From assembly GCA_944324825.1 (NCBI GenBank), contig CALUXU010000002.1, positions 186,001 to 250,000 of the forward strand: 64,000 nt of DNA, given 5' to 3'. The stretch comes from Candidatus Gastranaerophilales bacterium (lineage in GTDB: Bacteria; Cyanobacteriota; Vampirovibrionia; Gastranaerophilales; Gastranaerophilaceae). The position numbers and the translations under genes were made by a program. The notes under the pieces were generated by a model that worked only from the letters and a program-made list of their open reading frames with translations, ran no database searches and had not been told where the DNA came from. Shown one piece after another: positions 18,183 through 26,211 of this stretch (the stretch's first letter is position 1; each line of letters begins with the position of its first letter).

Positions 18183-18998
18183 TTATTTATCATAGAAAGC
18201 AATACTATCATTTATATTATTCCACTCTTCAATAACTTTCTTTGTCCATTCAGGATTTCCAGGACAATATCCGCCCCGTTGGACTTTATCTGGGGTAATT
18301 TTACCGGATTTAATATACAAACGCTTAATAGTTGAGCCTAACGCTTCAACACTTTCAGCAAAACTTTTAGGTTTTTGGTATCCTCCGCCGTATTTTTTTG
18401 CACGTTTTAAACCAGCAAGATTATATTTTGTTCCTTTTGCAGGTGCATTACCATAACCGGATTCAGTTTTTATTATACCCATTAAGAAAAGTGCATTCAC
18501 TCCGTATTTTTCTTGTACATCTATAAAATGCTGTCCAAGGCCTTTTAAAGGTGTATCCGCCAAATACTTATTTAAATCCTCTGCGGTACCATCAAATTTA
18601 GTTGTAATATTAGTATTCTTAGTAACTTTTGCTTTAGGGAACTTACTGCTTAAATCCACTTTTTTATTTAGATGAAAATCTATAACCGGCTTTTCAACCC
18701 GCAGAGCATCTACAGGCTCAGTTAAATCAGGAGTTATATCCTTTTGAAATGCCGTATCAAATTCTGACTTAATATCTAAGTCCCATTTTTGACCTTTATA
18801 AGTTTCGAAAACAGAATTGAAAGATTTAAAACTACGATGAATTTCATCAAAATCATCAGCACTTACAATATCATCTTTTGAATTAAAATACTGATTAATT
18901 TTTTTATCAGTAGCATTTTTTACATCTTCGGATGATTTTGTATCTTTATTTAAATTAGAATTTTCTACACGTTTATTCTTGTCAATCTCAAAAGACAT
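18183..18998 (-). CDS. Glucosaminidase-fold cell-wall hydrolase without signal peptide
   Basis: Residues about 150-265 match the glucosaminidase/lysozyme-like fold: QEKYGVNALFLMGIIKTES with the likely catalytic Glu at 179, then YNLAGLKR and a closing segment with SFAESVEALGSTIKRLY. This would cleave peptidoglycan glycan strands. The first 130 residues are polar, Lys/Asp-rich and probably disordered. No Sec signal peptide is visible, so export by another route, or an intracellular or lytic release role, must be considered. AAGGAGTAATTT precedes the ATG. No phage genes are nearby. Confidence 0.75.
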   Translation of the reverse strand: MSFEIDKNKRVENSNLNKDTKSSEDVKNATDKKINQYFNSKDDIVSADDFDEIHRSFKSFNSVFETYKGQKWDLDIKSEFDTAFQKDITPDLTEPVDALRVEKPVIDFHLNKKVDLSSKFPKAKVTKNTNITTKFDGTAEDLNKYLADTPLKGLGQHFIDVQEKYGVNALFLMGIIKTESGYGNAPAKGTKYNLAGLKRAKKYGGGYQKPKSFAESVEALGSTIKRLYIKSGKITPDKVQRGGYCPGNPEWTKKVIEEWNNINDSIAFYDK

Positions 18999-19068
18999 AA
19001 ATTACTCCTTATACACATGGAGTAATACGGCATAAAATAATAAAAATTTAGATTTTATTACAAAATAT

Positions 19069-19098
19069 TAAAAAAGCGGGTTTGAAACCCGCTTTCTA
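19069..19098 (-). terminator. Terminator after the NifX-like gene
   Basis: AGCGGG and CCCGCT arms extended by T/A pairs around a small loop, with a T-run on the minus strand (reading toward 19069). Confidence 0.88.
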
Positions 19099-19713
19099 TT
19101 AACCATGGTGATGGCAATGATGGTGCTCATGATGATGACCGCCGCAATGGCTGTGTTCTCCGCCGCAGCTATTTTCTCCGGTTATAAGAGAGGAGTCTAA
19201 ATACTGAGCAACAAGCTCTTTTATCGGAAGCTCAGGACAACCGGACACAACAGTTACACCGTTTTGACTAAATATATTCAAAGGTCGACCGCCCATACCG
19301 CCTGCCAAAATAATATTTGCACCTTGCTCTGATATCCAGCTTGCACTCTGACAGCTAATACCTTCTTCAGGAACCTTTGTTTCAATATTCAAGATTTCTT
19401 TTGTTTCAGGATTAACGTCTACAAACGTGAAAGATTCACAATGACCGAAATGTGAACATAATTTTTCATCTTCTGTCGGGATTACAATTTTCATAGTTTT
19501 ATTTCCTTTCTGCTTATCAATATTTGATTGTAATAAAATAGCACTTTCTAAAGCTTCTGTTTCAGTCATATTATGAGATTGTGCAAACTCGCGTAAAATA
19601 TTCAAAATATTTTCGTTAATTCGCCGATTAAAGGAAACCTTCTTTGTACAGGTGCGTTTTCTGCCTGCATTATCACGCCTGCCACCCCAGTTTTTATTTG
19701 GACAATCTCTCAT
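19099..19713 (-). CDS. RHH-like domain fused to a NifX/NifB-type (DiNase FeMo-co) domain, His-rich tail
   Basis: Residues 1-70 carry a WGGRRDNAGRKR motif and a ribbon-helix-helix-like segment seen in DNA-binding proteins. Residues 74-180 are a dinitrogenase iron-molybdenum cofactor domain of the MTH1175 type (MKIVIPTEDEKLCSHFGHC...). Such stand-alone domains bind Fe-S or other metal cofactors and do not imply nitrogen fixation; no nif genes are present. The C-terminus is Cys/His-rich (CGGHHHEHHHCHHH). An AAAGGAAA site lies before an in-frame ATG at 19494, so a shorter NifX-only product may also be made. The upstream ATG has a consensus promoter but no Shine-Dalgarno sequence. Confidence 0.75.
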   Translation of the reverse strand: MRDCPNKNWGGRRDNAGRKRTCTKKVSFNRRINENILNILREFAQSHNMTETEALESAILLQSNIDKQKGNKTMKIVIPTEDEKLCSHFGHCESFTFVDVNPETKEILNIETKVPEEGISCQSASWISEQGANIILAGGMGGRPLNIFSQNGVTVVSGCPELPIKELVAQYLDSSLITGENSCGGEHSHCGGHHHEHHHCHHHG

Positions 19714-19722
19714 AATAATATT

Positions 19723-19751
19723 ATTATAAATCTGCTACTTGATTATGTCAA
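19723..19751 (-). promoter_or_regulatory. Full-consensus sigma-70 promoter, near-leaderless
   Basis: On the minus strand TTGACA (19746-19751), a 17-base spacer, then TATAAT (19723-19728). Nine bases follow before the ATG at 19713, so the 5' leader would be about three bases. This is the best promoter in the window. Confidence 0.85.
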
Positions 19752-19818
19752 TACATTTTCAAGATAAAAATTCGGGTTCATATTCCATTAAAAAAGACTC
19801 CTGATGGAGTCTTAAAAA

Positions 19819-19895
19819 TGGGGCGGGAGATGGGATTCGAACCCACGAATATCGGAACCACAATCCGAGGTCTTAACCACTTGACGACACCCGCC
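19819..19895 (-). tRNA. tRNA-His (anticodon GTG)
   Basis: A complete cloverleaf on the minus strand. The anticodon loop TTGTGGT sits on a five-base stem TCGGA/TCCGA. The T loop is TTCGAAT, the discriminator is C73, and CCA is encoded. The extra G at position -1, the identity element of tRNA-His, is present. The acceptor stem pairs except for one T-T mismatch at 6:67. The D stem has three pairs. Its first 15 bases recur upstream (see the repeat). Confidence 0.95.
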
Positions 19896-20004
19896 ATATT
19901 TGTTTATTTAAATTTTGGGAAGATACTGAAACAAGTTCAGGACGATATTTTTCTGTGATTCGGCAAGCTCATCACGAAAAATTATCGTTTGACGACACCC
20001 GCCA
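19881..20004. repeat. Duplicated tRNA-His 5' end flanking a 92-bp palindromic insert
   Basis: TTGACGACACCCGCCA at 19881-19896 (tRNA-His 5' end, complement) is repeated exactly at 19989-20004. Between them lies CTGAA...TTCAG (19927-19940) and a larger near-perfect inverted repeat whose arms run about 19942-19960 and 19971-19988. No intact second tRNA exists. Confidence 0.8.
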
Positions 20005-20056
20005 CATTTCACAAAAATTATTATAACAAATCAAATTTTTTCTACAAGTATTTATT

Positions 20057-20088
20057 AAAAAAGAGGTTAAATAAATTTAACCTCTTTT
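20057..20088 (-). terminator. Terminator after rpaB
   Basis: AAGAGGTTAAAT (20061-20072) pairs perfectly with ATTTAACCTCTT (20075-20086), with a T-run on the minus strand. Confidence 0.9.
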
Positions 20089-20112
20089 AAAACTTATATC
20101 AAAAACCTTGCC

Positions 20113-20877
20113 CTAGTTAATACGTTGGAACATATATCCGATACCGCGAGCAGTAAGAATTAATTCCGGATTTGTAGGGTCTGTTTCCAACTTAGAACGT
20201 AATCTGGAAATATGAACGTCTACAACCCTTGTATCAATTCTATGGTCTGCAGGGTATGACCATACATGCTGCAAGATTTCGTTTCTTGAATATGCTTGTC
20301 CGGAATTGTTTACCAATAATTCCAACAAACTGAATTCCATACCTGTTAAACGAATTCTTTCATTCTTTCTGTATACTTGACGTCTTGCTGTATCAATTTT
20401 GATACTTCCTGTTGTAATAACGTTTTTAGCGACAGCCTTACCGCCAGTCGGAACAACTACTTCTTTATTTGTTGTTCTTCTCAATACAGCCTTAACCCTT
20501 GCTTCTAATTCTTTTGGACTGAACGGCTTAATTACATAATCATCTGCACCCAATTCTAAACCGGTGATTCTTTCTGAAACATCACCAAGTGCTGTTAATA
20601 TAATAATCGGAACATCAGATGTTCTTCTTATTTCTCTTGTTACACCGTAACCATCCATTTTAGGCATCATTACGTCTAAAACAACCAAATCCGGATTTGT
20701 TTTATTGAAAACTTCTACGGCTTCTTCTCCGTCTTCTGCGACTACAACATCGTAGCCAACCATTTTTAAACGAGTTTCCAGAATTCTTCTAATACTGGCT
20801 TCATCATCTGCTACCAATATTTTTTGTGCTGATCCGGATTCGTGTTGAGAATCTTGTAATTCTTCCTTGTCAGTCAT
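20113..20877 (-). CDS. rpaB: OmpR-family response regulator, RpaB (Ycf27) orthologue
   Basis: Two-domain DNA-binding regulator. The receiver domain has the acidic pair D24/D25, phosphoacceptor D68 in LVVLDVMMPK, and K117. The C-terminal winged helix (about 155-254) includes GMEFSLLELLV, the RVVDVHISRLRSKLE recognition region and the closing LILTARGIGYMFQRI. Those blocks match cyanobacterial RpaB, which binds HLR1 sites and responds to light and redox stress, rather than generic PhoB/OmpR. In an organism without photosynthesis its signals must differ. The partner kinase is not here. A promoter lies at 20950-20978 and AAGGATGG precedes the ATG. Confidence 0.9.
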   Translation of the reverse strand: MTDKEELQDSQHESGSAQKILVADDEASIRRILETRLKMVGYDVVVAEDGEEAVEVFNKTNPDLVVLDVMMPKMDGYGVTREIRRTSDVPIIILTALGDVSERITGLELGADDYVIKPFSPKELEARVKAVLRRTTNKEVVVPTGGKAVAKNVITTGSIKIDTARRQVYRKNERIRLTGMEFSLLELLVNNSGQAYSRNEILQHVWSYPADHRIDTRVVDVHISRLRSKLETDPTNPELILTARGIGYMFQRIN

Positions 20878-20949
20878 TATAAACCATCCTTATGATTATA
20901 TGTTACAAAATATTTACTTTCGTGTAGTTTTTTAAATAAATATAAACTT

Positions 20950-20978
20950 ATATTAATTGATTTGAGCAAAAATTGCAA
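20950..20978 (-). promoter_or_regulatory. rpaB promoter
   Basis: On the minus strand TTGCAA (20973-20978), a 17-base spacer, then TAATAT (20950-20955). The leader is about 65 bases and contains GTTACAAA plus a degenerate second copy TTTACTTT (20902-20920), a weak HLR1-like pair. Confidence 0.6.
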
Positions 20979-20998
20979 GCACTTTTTGGGATTAATTT

Positions 20999-21739
20999 TT
21001 ATAACTGACTTGCCATTATTCTGTTTTTAAAATTGTTCAAATCTTCAATAGTATCAATACCTATAGGGCTGTCCTCGACTACGGAAACTTTTATTTTCAT
21101 ACCCATCTGCAACGCCCTTAACTGTTCTAAGCTCTCTGCAAGCTCCAATGATGATTGGTTTGCACCTGTCATTCTGAATAACGCATCACGTTTATATCCA
21201 TAAATGCCTAAATGTCCATAGAATTTCGCATGACCCGTATTTCTTTCAAACGGAATTTTTGAACGTGAAAAATACATTGCATAACCGTTATTATCAAATA
21301 CGCACTTGACCAAATTCGGATCCATTATATCCTTTTCATCTGTTATTTCATGAACCAATGTTGAAATATCCGCATTTGAATCTTCTTTCAAAAGTCTGAT
21401 AACAATATCTATTGTATCCGGATTAATCAACGGCTCATCACCTTGAAGGTTAATAATATAACTTATTTCAGGGTGTCTTTCCGCAACCTCCGCAATCCTG
21501 TCGCTGCCGCTATTATGTGTATCAAGAGTCATTTCAGCCTCTGCGCCAAACATTAATGAAGTTTCATATATCTGTTCATTATCAGTTGCAATAATTACTC
21601 TATCTGCAAGCTGTGCCTTTACGGCTTTCTCAAATACCCATTGTATAATCGGTTTTCCGCCGACTTCTATAAGAGGTTTTCCTCTTAAACGGCTTGATTC
21701 ATATCTTGCAGGAATTATTATTGCAGTTTGATTATCCAT
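20999..21739 (-). CDS. kdsB: 3-deoxy-manno-octulosonate cytidylyltransferase
   Basis: Activates Kdo as CMP-Kdo for lipopolysaccharide inner-core synthesis. The N-terminal nucleotide-binding segment IIPARYESSRLRGKPL is typical. INLQGDEPLINPDTI carries the metal and nucleotide contacts, and HLGIYGYKRDAL and LEQLRALQMGMKI are family blocks. The 246 residues are full length. GGAGAA lies eight bases before the ATG. It shows the organism makes a Gram-negative outer membrane with Kdo. The gene runs toward rpaB, which has its own promoter. Confidence 0.95.
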   Translation of the reverse strand: MDNQTAIIIPARYESSRLRGKPLIEVGGKPIIQWVFEKAVKAQLADRVIIATDNEQIYETSLMFGAEAEMTLDTHNSGSDRIAEVAERHPEISYIINLQGDEPLINPDTIDIVIRLLKEDSNADISTLVHEITDEKDIMDPNLVKCVFDNNGYAMYFSRSKIPFERNTGHAKFYGHLGIYGYKRDALFRMTGANQSSLELAESLEQLRALQMGMKIKVSVVEDSPIGIDTIEDLNNFKNRIMASQL

Positions 21740-21782
21740 AGTAAATTCTCCATATTTTTACCATGTAATAATATCACTAAAA

Positions 21783-24464
21783 TTATAAATGACCATCACA
21801 AGTATCAAAAATATATTTTACATTAATTCCGTCGCCCGTATTATATTTTTCCATATCATCCAGGGTTACCGGCCTTGTATACATACGGAATCTGCCGCCG
21901 TCACCTACTATCTTTAACTCGGCATCATAATCATTACCGACAACTGTCTTTATTCCCTGACCTTTTTTATCGCCGGTTCTGTTTTGAGCGGCTGAGAAAA
22001 ATTTATTTAAATACTTATCAAAAAGAACCATATTATCACCGACCGCATCGTAAAGTTCTTGTTTTGCTTTCGCCGTGATAACAACCTTTTGAGGAATTTT
22101 ATCTTTATCCATCACCAAAACTTCATCATTATCAAAGTTCCATGAGGTTATTTTGTCATGCATCCTTGCAGCTTCATTAACAAAGACATCATCACGAACT
22201 TTAGTCATACCCTTCAAGCCGGAAAGATACTTCGGTCGGAATGTTTCAGGAATTGATTCATAATACCCGATAACAGTATTTGCGCTGTCATAATCCGGCT
22301 TATCCGAAAATACAAACCTGTCGGCAATAATAGAACTAAATTCATCCTCGCCTTTGGTTTGAAGTCTTTCTGCAGAATTAAAATACTGTAATTCTGACTT
22401 TGTATCCGAATATGCCCGTTTATAATCATAATCGTCACCGGTTTTATACTCAGATAATTCATTTGCTACAAACTCATCTTCGGATTGCTCCTCATCGGAA
22501 TTCAAAATTTTGTTTAAATACTTATCATGTAAATTAATTAGCATTATTGCTTTATCTTCATCTATACCGTTTTCATCAGAGGATTTTTGGATAATTTTAT
22601 TGACAGAATCAAAATAAGCCTTATCAACTATTTCCGAAGTTGAAATACAGCTTTGGCAGCGTTCTTTTAAATCGTTATTTTTTATACCGGAGGTTAAATA
22701 CTTAAATTTAGCCATATCCTCATCAGATACCTTGTCAGCATTCGAAGGAATTACAGTATCGATTAATTCTCTGACATCTTTATCAGTAACCTGTTTCGGC
22801 TGAATTTGTTCTTTCAACGCTATTTTTTCGTAAATCATATCATACGCTGGCTGCAATTCATTTTTTAAGCTGTCAACTCTTTCTTTTGTCCAGTATTTTC
22901 TGAAAAATGTATTTGTATAATTATCCTCCAAATGTTCAAATGATTTACCCATAGCCTTTGTATCAAACCGGGACTTGAACTGTTGAAAATCTGCGGAATC
23001 CTTTATTTTTTCATCGTATTTTTTATACCTTGCCCAATATGTACCGTTTATTATTTTTTTCATATCACGGGAAAGATAGTTTTTATCATCAAATTTCTCA
23101 AGAGGATTAGCAGGATAAGATTTATTCTTATCATTCATATAAAGATAAGAAATATAAGTATTAACCATCTTATCCGTAGAATAAGGACTGTTTACGTTAT
23201 CCAGACGTTTATATTTTATTAATCTGACAGGAAGCCAGTTTTTACTTGTCATTTCCGAATAATCAGCCCAAACTTTACTTTTATTTATTGCACGTTTATT
23301 CGCAATTTTCTTTATTTGTTCGTCATCAAGTTCCGGAAGGTTTTCAAACTTAGAAACTATTTCATCGCCTTTATTTAAAACAGATTGAATCTCATAAGAC
23401 GGAGCGCTGAATTTGAATCCCGCTCTTTCTAAACTCGTAAGAGTTGTAGGACGCGAATTTTCTAAATTGACATAAAAACCTGTTTTAGGCTTCATATCAA
23501 CATAGTTATTCTTTAAAACAGAAATTACAATCTTATCAAAATCTTCGTTAGCAAGACGATTATCCAAATAATCCTTTGAACGTGATTTGTCATACTGAGG
23601 TTTTTCTTGAGGATACTCTAATTCAGGATAAAATTGTTTAACCTCATCTATCGTTTTACAATCATTCAGAAGCGAATAATAATCTTTATACACTTTTCTT
23701 AAATTAAAATCATCGTTTTTTAATGCTGTTTTCATTCCGTTATATAAATCATCAGGCATTTCATCGGAATTTTCTCTGATTTTATCAATATCCGCCATCA
23801 TTTCTTTTTTCTTATCATCCAAAGAAATAAAGAAGTCCTGTTCTTTAAAATCAACATTTTCTGTTTTTGAAGGAGTATCTCCGGCAACTGCATTCTCTAT
23901 TTGTAAACGCCTTGCTGCTTTAGCGTTTCTTATATCCTTCGCCGTATTCTGCGGACGAGGTTTTAATTTTGCCGAAATACGCAAGCGCCCTTTGTAATCA
24001 AACAGAGATTCAAACTTCTTGGAATTAAAAGATTTTGAATCATCATCAAGACACGTTCTCATTACATCTTCCATTTTTGGAATCTTAGCATTAAATAACA
24101 ATGCTTGTTTAGTAAGTAATAACGCTTTTTTATTTATTACTACATCAGATTTTTCATTCTCAAACGTACAGCTTAAAATATAATCTGTTTTCTTTTTATC
24201 TGTTGTATTTACACATTTGAATTCGTCAACGGCATCTTTTAGAGATATAATCTCATCATCTTTGGTATTATATATTCTTTCAGAAATACTGTTGAAGTCT
24301 TCAGTATCCGATTTACTTGTGACAAGAGCTTTCCCGTAAGAAGTCATCGCTTCTGAAGATGAAACATAGTCAGAATCATAAGAATACCCTTTTGACGGTT
24401 CTTTTTTTTCTTGATACCCTTTGAAATTTAGTTGAAGAGAGTTTATATTTTTTATGCTAATCAT
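21783..24464 (-). CDS. Large hypothetical protein, 893 aa, N-terminal LNFKG motif
   Basis: Unrecognised. I start at the ATG at 24464; a GTG fifteen bases upstream (24479) is also possible, and neither has a ribosome-binding site. The protein is hydrophilic, rich in Lys, Asp and Asn, mostly helical, with no signal peptide or membrane span. Residues 13-17 read NFKGY, the short motif shared with the genes at 3665 and 33447. Several D/E-rich helical blocks resemble each other weakly, but no clear repeat unit emerges. Two cysteines (KERCQSC) lie near the centre. Such long lysine-rich proteins occur in this lineage without known function; secretion or a structural role are guesses. Confidence 0.65.
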   Translation of the reverse strand: MISIKNINSLQLNFKGYQEKKEPSKGYSYDSDYVSSSEAMTSYGKALVTSKSDTEDFNSISERIYNTKDDEIISLKDAVDEFKCVNTTDKKKTDYILSCTFENEKSDVVINKKALLLTKQALLFNAKIPKMEDVMRTCLDDDSKSFNSKKFESLFDYKGRLRISAKLKPRPQNTAKDIRNAKAARRLQIENAVAGDTPSKTENVDFKEQDFFISLDDKKKEMMADIDKIRENSDEMPDDLYNGMKTALKNDDFNLRKVYKDYYSLLNDCKTIDEVKQFYPELEYPQEKPQYDKSRSKDYLDNRLANEDFDKIVISVLKNNYVDMKPKTGFYVNLENSRPTTLTSLERAGFKFSAPSYEIQSVLNKGDEIVSKFENLPELDDEQIKKIANKRAINKSKVWADYSEMTSKNWLPVRLIKYKRLDNVNSPYSTDKMVNTYISYLYMNDKNKSYPANPLEKFDDKNYLSRDMKKIINGTYWARYKKYDEKIKDSADFQQFKSRFDTKAMGKSFEHLEDNYTNTFFRKYWTKERVDSLKNELQPAYDMIYEKIALKEQIQPKQVTDKDVRELIDTVIPSNADKVSDEDMAKFKYLTSGIKNNDLKERCQSCISTSEIVDKAYFDSVNKIIQKSSDENGIDEDKAIMLINLHDKYLNKILNSDEEQSEDEFVANELSEYKTGDDYDYKRAYSDTKSELQYFNSAERLQTKGEDEFSSIIADRFVFSDKPDYDSANTVIGYYESIPETFRPKYLSGLKGMTKVRDDVFVNEAARMHDKITSWNFDNDEVLVMDKDKIPQKVVITAKAKQELYDAVGDNMVLFDKYLNKFFSAAQNRTGDKKGQGIKTVVGNDYDAELKIVGDGGRFRMYTRPVTLDDMEKYNTGDGINVKYIFDTCDGHL

Positions 24465-24514
24465 ATTTGAATAAAGCACAAAACCAATATTTTTTGCCTA
24501 TTTGTAACTTTTTA

Positions 24515-24985
24515 TTACGCAATAATATCCGCCAGATTAAATTTTATAACTTTTCTAAGTTCATCAAGCGAAAGTTCAATCTGGTAGCCTATTTTACCGG
24601 CGCTGAATATTATAGTTTCAAAACTCTGCGCTGATATGTGAATTGTTGTCGGAAAACTCTTTTTCATTCCGATAGGAGAACATCCGCCGTGGATATACCC
24701 GACAGTATGCAGCAAATCCTTGGATTTCAGCAGCTCTACAGATTTTTCATTAACGGAATGTGCCGCTTTTTTCAAGTCTAATTCTTCTGCAACAGGAATC
24801 ATAAAAACATAAATCTGTTTTGATTTTCCGACGGTTACAAGAGTCTTAAATACCCTATCGGGATTTTGCCCTAATACAGCTGCAACCTCAACTCCTGATA
24901 CCGCATCAGTATCTGCGTAAGAATAATGATTGTATTTTATCTTGAGCTTATCTAACGCTCGCATTACGTTTGTTTTGTATTCCAT
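24515..24985 (-). CDS. ybaK: Cys-tRNA(Pro)/Cys-tRNA(Cys) deacylase, YbaK family
   Basis: Hydrolyses tRNA-Pro mischarged with cysteine, protecting translation fidelity. The YbaK fold is complete over 156 residues. Diagnostic segments are DPDRVFKTL-like NPDRVFKTLVTVG, the central KKAAHSV helix with its conserved lysine, and GGCSPIGMKKSFPT. The ATG lacks a Shine-Dalgarno sequence; TATATT ends six bases upstream, so a leaderless message is plausible. Confidence 0.92.
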   Translation of the reverse strand: MEYKTNVMRALDKLKIKYNHYSYADTDAVSGVEVAAVLGQNPDRVFKTLVTVGKSKQIYVFMIPVAEELDLKKAAHSVNEKSVELLKSKDLLHTVGYIHGGCSPIGMKKSFPTTIHISAQSFETIIFSAGKIGYQIELSLDELRKVIKFNLADIIA

Positions 24986-24991
24986 AAGATC

Positions 24992-24997
24992 AATATA
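24992..24997 (-). promoter_or_regulatory. Candidate -10 box for leaderless ybaK
   Basis: On the minus strand TATATT, then six bases, then the ATG. No convincing -35 box is visible at 16-18 bases. Confidence 0.35.
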
Positions 24998-25057
24998 AAC
25001 AAAAAACAGATTGAATAAAATATCAACCTGTCTTTTGTAATTAATATTAGATAATTC

Positions 25058-25945
25058 TTACTTTGCCATAGATTGGATTACAGAAAGAGCCAAATCATAA
25101 TCCCAGTTTGCATATTTCTGAGCTTTACCTCGGCAACTAGCATATTCCGTAGACCAATTTTTACCATGTCTTAAGAGATTGTCAGCATTACATTCCGTTA
25201 ATTGATGGAATACATCAGGTTTTAATTTTTCAGGATTATCAATGAATTTTAATAAATCTTGTTGAACCGGAGTAAATTTACTATTTGGAGATAGAAGGAA
25301 AATAGAATATCTGGTATCAGTACCTAAGTCCAAACGAACTATCGCTCTTTTTTGACCATTAAAAGAGTGTACCCCTTTTGCAATAGAAGCACCTGTATTT
25401 CCTATATTAACGTATTCTGCATTTTGTCTCCACTTGCAGCTATCACTAATAACACTAGACATCATATCCAACTCAGGAGATTTTCCAGTATTTGATGATA
25501 AAGCTTTAATACAACCTTCTCCTTCACGGCAGGCAAACCCATCTTTATAACCACCGAAAGAACGATATACTGCAATTATAGGACTTTCTTTTGATACGTC
25601 ATAGGTATGAGGTTTTATATCCAAACCTTTTATATCAGCATTTTTGATGGTTTCTTCTATTGTGTTGCCGCGATTGGTTACACGCTCCATTTCTAACTTG
25701 CCTTCACCAATCAATGCTCTTAATTCCGCATGCAAATCTTTGACAATATTCTTGGAAGCAGATTTATTCTTTATCGCAATCCCTGCAATTGCAACCGCCG
25801 CCAATGCACCCGCACCTATCAAAACCTTTGCGGTTGTACTCATCGGCTTATGCGAAGATTTTACCGTTTCCGCAGCCTTCGGCTGTGTTTGAGGGGTTTG
25901 CATTTGATTATACGCATTAACATTTGAAGATTGAACAGATGTCAT
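25058..25945 (-). CDS. Hypothetical membrane-anchored protein, 295 aa
   Basis: Unrecognised. The first 38 residues are polar (Gln, Asn, Pro, Ser). A hydrophobic glycine/alanine helix spans about 39-58, followed by lysines, then a soluble domain of about 230 residues. That domain is mixed alpha/beta with several cysteines (ACREGEGC, DSCKW, TECNADN, ASCRG), which could form disulfides if the domain lies outside the membrane. There is no cleavable signal peptide; a type II orientation (N-in) fits the charges. AAAGGC lies about eight bases upstream of the ATG. Confidence 0.6.
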   Translation of the reverse strand: MTSVQSSNVNAYNQMQTPQTQPKAAETVKSSHKPMSTTAKVLIGAGALAAVAIAGIAIKNKSASKNIVKDLHAELRALIGEGKLEMERVTNRGNTIEETIKNADIKGLDIKPHTYDVSKESPIIAVYRSFGGYKDGFACREGEGCIKALSSNTGKSPELDMMSSVISDSCKWRQNAEYVNIGNTGASIAKGVHSFNGQKRAIVRLDLGTDTRYSIFLLSPNSKFTPVQQDLLKFIDNPEKLKPDVFHQLTECNADNLLRHGKNWSTEYASCRGKAQKYANWDYDLALSVIQSMAK

Positions 25946-26183
25946 AAAATGCCTTTCTTTTATAAGTAACCTTACTCACATCTATATTAAAACCCGAAAT
26001 TATAATAAATTTGCCCCGTCCCGTCACATCATATCACATCATATCGGGCATTATAACTCGTTTTCAGCCGTTGCAAATTCGTTTTAATATTTCGTTACAT
26101 TTTAATTAGTAAAGTGTAAATTGTGAGGAGTAAAGTGAAACCATCATTAAAACATTAGTGATGAAAATTAATAGGATAATTTA

Positions 26184-26192
26184 TGATATAAT
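26184..26192 (+). promoter_or_regulatory. Extended -10 promoter for fic, in a 266-base gap
   Basis: TGATATAAT gives TG-n-TATAAT, about 19 bases before the Fic ATG. The rest of the gap (25946-26211) holds a tandem 10-mer CACATCATAT twice (26025-26044) and the imperfect palindrome ATCATTAAAACATTAGTGAT. Confidence 0.55.
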
Positions 26193-26211
26193 TGATTAAA
26201 AAAGGTACTAT

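Noticed and set aside
18183-18998. Prophage endolysin
   Set aside because: There are no structural, holin, integrase or replication phage genes nearby, and strand and composition match the neighbours.
19099-19494. Nitrogen fixation locus
   Set aside because: Stand-alone NifX/NifB-type domains are common in non-fixing anaerobes; no nifHDK, nifE or nifN genes occur here.
19989-20010. Second tRNA gene upstream of tRNA-His
   Set aside because: Only the first 15-16 bases match; no anticodon arm, T arm or 3' end follows.
20902-20920. HLR1 autoregulatory site of RpaB
   Set aside because: The second half-site is imperfect and the gap is three rather than two bases; kept only as a weak remark.
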